Below the pieces are notes generated by a model. It was not told the DNA's origin, did no database searches, and was given only the letters and a program-made list of their open reading frames with translations. From contig CAJXUD010000007.1 in the NCBI GenBank assembly GCA_913061415.1, positions 1 through 64,000 of the forward strand: DNA of 64,000 nucleotides, given 5' to 3'. How positions within the stretch are numbered: position 1 is the first letter of the stretch; every line of letters begins with the position of its first letter. Positions 60,954-64,000 of the stretch are shown piece after piece. The translations under genes and the position numbers were made by a program. The DNA is from an uncultured Oleispira sp. GTDB taxonomy: Bacteria; Pseudomonadota; Gammaproteobacteria; Pseudomonadales; Oceanobacteraceae.

Positions 60954-61751
60954 TTGAAAACAAAGACGATACTCCCCGCAGTTCTTACGTTCACCGCTAT
61001 TAATCTATTGGCGTGCACCGGTCTTGGTTTTGGCCTTGCTCATGCTGAGTCGACGGTTTTGAATGAAGGTCGCTCAGAAATTGCTAAAGATGTTCGCCAA
61101 GCGGCGAAGTCTCAACAAAAAGTAGATGTGTTAGATGACGCTTACCAGCAATCCTTGCAAGATTTCCGCGCGACGAATGGCGAAATTGATCAGCTTGAAT
61201 TGTATAACAAGCAAATGGCAGCCATTGTTGAGAATCAGAATGCAGAGCTGAATAAGATTGATCAGCAAATTCGTGATATTGAATTTACTGAGCAAGGTAT
61301 TCTTCCTCTTATGAGTCAAATGCTGGATGCTTTGCAGCAATTTAATCAGCTTGATTTACCTTTTTTACAAAAAGAACGTGCTACACGTTTAGCCAAACTT
61401 CGCGAGTTAATGACCCGTGCTGATATTACGGTATCTGAAAAATACCGTCGTGTATTAGAGGCGTATCAGATTGAAGTGGAATATGGACGCACTCTAGAAA
61501 CCTATCGTGAAAAAGCCGACGACAATATTGTTTATGATTATCTGCGTATTGGTCGTACTGCGTTATATCGTTTAACCCTTGCTGGTGATACAGCTTGGGC
61601 TTGGGATAAAGCGAGTGCTAATTGGCTATTGCTAGAGGCTTCTTTATTGCGTGATATTCGTAAGGCGCAAGATGTTGCGCGTCAAACTGCGGCACCTGAG
61701 TTATTGACGATTCCTTTGCCTACGCCGACTGGCTCTATAGGAGGTCTTTAA
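60954..61751 (+). CDS. DUF3450 family protein (TonB2-type operon, periplasmic)
   Basis: The 265-residue protein has a signal peptide (LTFTAINLLACTGLGFGLAHA), a long coiled-coil region (about 45-100), and the conserved helical body (LPFLQKERATRLAKLRELMTRADITVSEKYRRVLEAYQIEVEYGRTLETYR) typical of DUF3450. The start is TTG, with AGGA a short distance upstream. It leads the TonB2-type operon: TtpC-like, ExbB and ExbD genes follow within a few bases. Related operons in Vibrio energise iron-linked outer-membrane transport. Confidence 0.9.
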   Translation: MKTKTILPAVLTFTAINLLACTGLGFGLAHAESTVLNEGRSEIAKDVRQAAKSQQKVDVLDDAYQQSLQDFRATNGEIDQLELYNKQMAAIVENQNAELNKIDQQIRDIEFTEQGILPLMSQMLDALQQFNQLDLPFLQKERATRLAKLRELMTRADITVSEKYRRVLEAYQIEVEYGRTLETYREKADDNIVYDYLRIGRTALYRLTLAGDTAWAWDKASANWLLLEASLLRDIRKAQDVARQTAAPELLTIPLPTPTGSIGGL

Positions 61752-61752
61752 T

Positions 61753-63192
61753 ATGACTGTTTTTAATACGGCTTTCTTGAATCGCTCTTTTGCTCTGGCT
61801 TTGTTATTGGCAGGGGCTTCTTTAAGCTTCACCTCTTTAAGCGTTGCCGAAGAGTCAAAAGATACTCTCTCTGAACCTGTTGCTGCTAAGACCCTTGAAG
61901 GATTACTGCAACAAGTGCAACAGTTTCAGCAACAAGAAAACTCGCTGAATAAAAATCGCGAAAACACCTTTAAACAAAATAAACAAGATCAACAAACACT
62001 GTTGAATAAGGCTAAAAAAGAACTAAAAGCTCAGCAAAAAATTGCTGACGATCTTAAAGCCAACTTTGACAAAAATGAAAAACGGTTAACCGAAAAAGAA
62101 GATCAGTTGCGTTTACGTATTGGTAATTTGGGTGAAATGTTTGGTGTGGTTCGTCAGGTAGCTGATGACTTGAACGGAACGCTGCATACCAGTTTAACCC
62201 GTGCAGAAAAACCGGTGCGACTTGCGAATCTTGATAAACTTTCACAAGCAAAAGAATTACCCAACATTAAAGAGCTGCAAGGACTGTGGTTAACCTTACA
62301 AGAAGAAATGACGATGTCTGGGCAGGTTAGCCAGTTTAATGCGCCGGTTGTACAAAACGATGGCAGTGAGACCGAGCAGCTTGTGACGCGTATAGGGACT
62401 TTTAATGCGATCACCGATAAAGGCTATTTGCGCTTTGACGAAGAAACCGGTCGTTTAATCACCATGGCACGCCAGCCAAGTCATGCAGGCTTGGTAGCGG
62501 ATTATTTAGCGGGTACTGCGGGTGAGTTTAAAGCCATTGGCTTGGACCCTACGCGTGGCGCGTTATTGGGCTTAGTATTATCCAATCCCGATTTAATGGG
62601 GCGCATTAAGCAAGGTGCGTTAGTGGGGTATATTATTATTGGCTTAGCGACGATTGGTCTGTTATTGGCCGCTTGGCGCTTAATTAGTTTATTTTCAATT
62701 CGCAAGAAAGTTGAAGATCAGATTAAACATCTTGATCAGCCTAATCTTAACAATCCTTTAGGGCGTGTGTTAGCAACAGCAGCATCCCTTAAAGACAGTG
62801 AGCAAGAGTTAGAAACCTTAGAGCTAAAAATAGACGAAGCCATTTTAAAAGAAGTGCCGCAGTTAGAAAAAGTGCAGTCGATGATTAAATTATTTGCAGC
62901 GATCGCCCCGTTGTTAGGGCTGCTGGGTACTGTGACAGGGATGATTGCAACGTTTCAGGCGATCACTAATTTTGGTACTGGCGATCCTAAGTTAATGGCC
63001 GGTGGTATTTCTCAGGCCTTGATTACTACGGTATTAGGTTTGGTTGCTGCGATTCCATTATTGCTGTCGCATAATTTAGTGAGCAGTCAGAGTAAACGTT
63101 TGGTGCAGATTCTTGACGAGCAAGCAGCCGGTTTAATTGCAACTGCGATGGAAGCGCGCAATGCGTTATCGTCAACAAAGAAAGATAAGTAA
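61753..63192 (+). CDS. MotA/TolQ/ExbB-type protein with N-terminal periplasmic domain (TtpC-like)
   Basis: The 479-residue protein has a signal peptide, a coiled-coil periplasmic part of about 220 residues, then three membrane helices and the MotA/TolQ/ExbB signature IAPLLGLLGTVTGMIATFQAITNFGTGDPKLMAGGISQALITTVLGLVAAIPLLL near the end. This is the TtpC (TonB2-complex) architecture. AGGAGG precedes the ATG. It lies one base after the DUF3450 gene and three before the short ExbB gene. Confidence 0.93.
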   Translation: MTVFNTAFLNRSFALALLLAGASLSFTSLSVAEESKDTLSEPVAAKTLEGLLQQVQQFQQQENSLNKNRENTFKQNKQDQQTLLNKAKKELKAQQKIADDLKANFDKNEKRLTEKEDQLRLRIGNLGEMFGVVRQVADDLNGTLHTSLTRAEKPVRLANLDKLSQAKELPNIKELQGLWLTLQEEMTMSGQVSQFNAPVVQNDGSETEQLVTRIGTFNAITDKGYLRFDEETGRLITMARQPSHAGLVADYLAGTAGEFKAIGLDPTRGALLGLVLSNPDLMGRIKQGALVGYIIIGLATIGLLLAAWRLISLFSIRKKVEDQIKHLDQPNLNNPLGRVLATAASLKDSEQELETLELKIDEAILKEVPQLEKVQSMIKLFAAIAPLLGLLGTVTGMIATFQAITNFGTGDPKLMAGGISQALITTVLGLVAAIPLLLSHNLVSSQSKRLVQILDEQAAGLIATAMEARNALSSTKKDK

Positions 63193-63194
63193 TT

Positions 63195-63701
63195 ATGTTA
63201 GCTTGGCTTTTTGACTTTCTTGATCGTGGCGGCCCTGTGCTTTATGGCATTTTGGTTGTGTGCGTAATGTTGTGGACGTTGATATTAGAACGCTTGTGGT
63301 TCTTTTATCGCACGATGCCGAGCCGAATTAAAAACTATCGTCAAACCTGGGCTGATAGAAGCGATCGTAATTCTTGGACCGCACGACACATTCGTCATTA
63401 TATGATTAGCCAGTTTAAATTAGAAACTCAGACTTGGTTGTCGTTTATTACGCTATTAATTGCTATTTGTCCTTTGCTGGGTTTGCTCGGCACCGTAACA
63501 GGAATGATCAGCGTTTTTGATGTGCTGGCCATTACCGGTACGGGTAATGCGCGCGCCATGGCCGCAGGAATTTCTAAAGCGACTTTGCCAACGATGGCGG
63601 GTTTGTTGGTTGCGCTGACGGGCTTGTATTTTAAAACGCGCTTCCAGCGACTTTCGCAACAAGGTCATCAGCGTTTGGCTGATATTCTTATTACCGATTA
63701 A
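63195..63701 (+). CDS. exbB: ExbB/TolQ family proton channel (ExbB2-like)
   Basis: The 168-residue protein has three membrane helices and the signature FITLLIAICPLLGLLGTVTGMISVFDVLAITGTGNARAMAAGISKATLPTMAGLLVALTGL. It is the short ExbB of a TonB2-type complex, acting with ExbD (next gene) to couple proton flow to TonB. Length is short relative to the E. coli ExbB. Confidence 0.94.
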   Translation: MLAWLFDFLDRGGPVLYGILVVCVMLWTLILERLWFFYRTMPSRIKNYRQTWADRSDRNSWTARHIRHYMISQFKLETQTWLSFITLLIAICPLLGLLGTVTGMISVFDVLAITGTGNARAMAAGISKATLPTMAGLLVALTGLYFKTRFQRLSQQGHQRLADILITD

Positions 63702-63759
63702 TCGCTTAATTTACAGTTTGAGCTAAACAGTTACTGATCGACAGTAATGGATTTTATTT

Positions 63760-64000
63760 ATGAGCAGAAGACGACATACCGCGACAGAGACTGATGAGAG
63801 CGATATCGACATCACCCCGATGCTGGATATTGTATTTATCATGCTGATCTTTTTTATTGTGACGACTTCTTTTGTAAAAGAGTCGGGGGTTACTGTAAGC
63901 CGTCCGAGTGCAGAAACCGCGGTGCAGCAAAAAGGCAGCAATATCCTGGTCGCCATTCGCCCTAATGGTGAGATTTGGATTGATCGTCGCTCTATTGATG
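63760..64000 (+). CDS. exbD: ExbD/TolR family protein (partial, 3' end outside window)
   Basis: ATG at 63760 starts a protein with DESDIDITPMLDIVFIMLIFFIVTTSFVKESGVTVSRPSAETA, the ExbD N-terminal membrane helix with the conserved Asp. It continues to the end of the window in frame (80 codons read). It is the ExbD partner of the ExbB at 63195; TonB2 and a TPR gene are expected after it. Confidence 0.93.
   Translation, partial: MSRRRHTATETDESDIDITPMLDIVFIMLIFFIVTTSFVKESGVTVSRPSAETAVQQKGSNILVAIRPNGEIWIDRRSID

Overview
The window looks like a chromosomal segment of a marine gammaproteobacterium, probably Oceanospirillales or a close relative. This is judged from gene content (xni, rnk, epmC, rhlB, a DUF3450/TtpC/ExbB2 energiser), a moderate to low GC feel, and marine-type surface genes; no species is claimed. 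It opens inside a tRNA-Glu(UUC) gene and closes inside an exbD gene.

Region 1 (0.1-8.2 kb, mostly minus strand) holds surface and envelope genes: an unassigned outer-membrane barrel, a 1154-residue lipoprotein, a PPP-type phosphatase overlapping an O-antigen ligase/polymerase-like protein, and a small Ala-rich exported protein ending in Gly/Asn tetrapeptide repeats.

Region 2 (8.8-21.6 kb, plus strand) is an exopolysaccharide or capsule operon. It contains a flippase (Wzx), a Wzy candidate, five glycosyltransferases or candidates, two hexapeptide acyltransferases (one WcaF-like), WcaI, and the colanic-type sugar-nucleotide genes gmd, fcl, gmm and ugd. The flippase-to-GT part (about 8.8-16.5 kb) is clearly more AT-rich than the sugar-nucleotide genes. 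Region 4 (31.6-41.1 kb) completes the pathway: galE, wcaJ, a VanZ-like protein, an outer-membrane barrel, a short OPX export protein, a Wzc-type tyrosine autokinase, a VpsP-like protein and manC. The order wcaJ - barrel - OPX - BY-kinase - VpsP resembles the Vibrio vps-II layout. Predicted sugars include GDP-fucose, UDP-glucuronate, UDP-galactose and GDP-mannose, with O-acetylation.

Region 3 (21.65-31.55 kb) is an accessory block between ugd and galE. It contains lipoproteins, a DUF222/HNH protein, a beta-CASP metallo-beta-lactamase protein with a duplicated leader, a zinc phospholipase C-like protein beside a lipoprotein, two pre-peptidase C-terminal domain lipoproteins, and a pair of unknown genes. 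Related CACGGAGG-type repeats lie at its outer edges in opposite orientation and also inside it.

Region 5 (41.2-64 kb) is mostly ordinary chromosome: a MoxR/DUF58/TgpA trio, a DUF6436 protein, an MtgA-like glycosyltransferase, a MATE transporter, epmC, rhlB, a TorF-like porin, an ATM1-type ABC exporter, xni, DUF6164, a YoaK-type protein, rnk, a class V aminotransferase, an M16 peptidase, and the start of a TonB2-type operon (DUF3450, TtpC-like, ExbB, ExbD).

The whole window has many short tandem duplications (7-24 bp). Those found inside genes keep the frame; similar ones occur between genes. No CRISPR array, rRNA, complete insertion sequence or prophage was seen.
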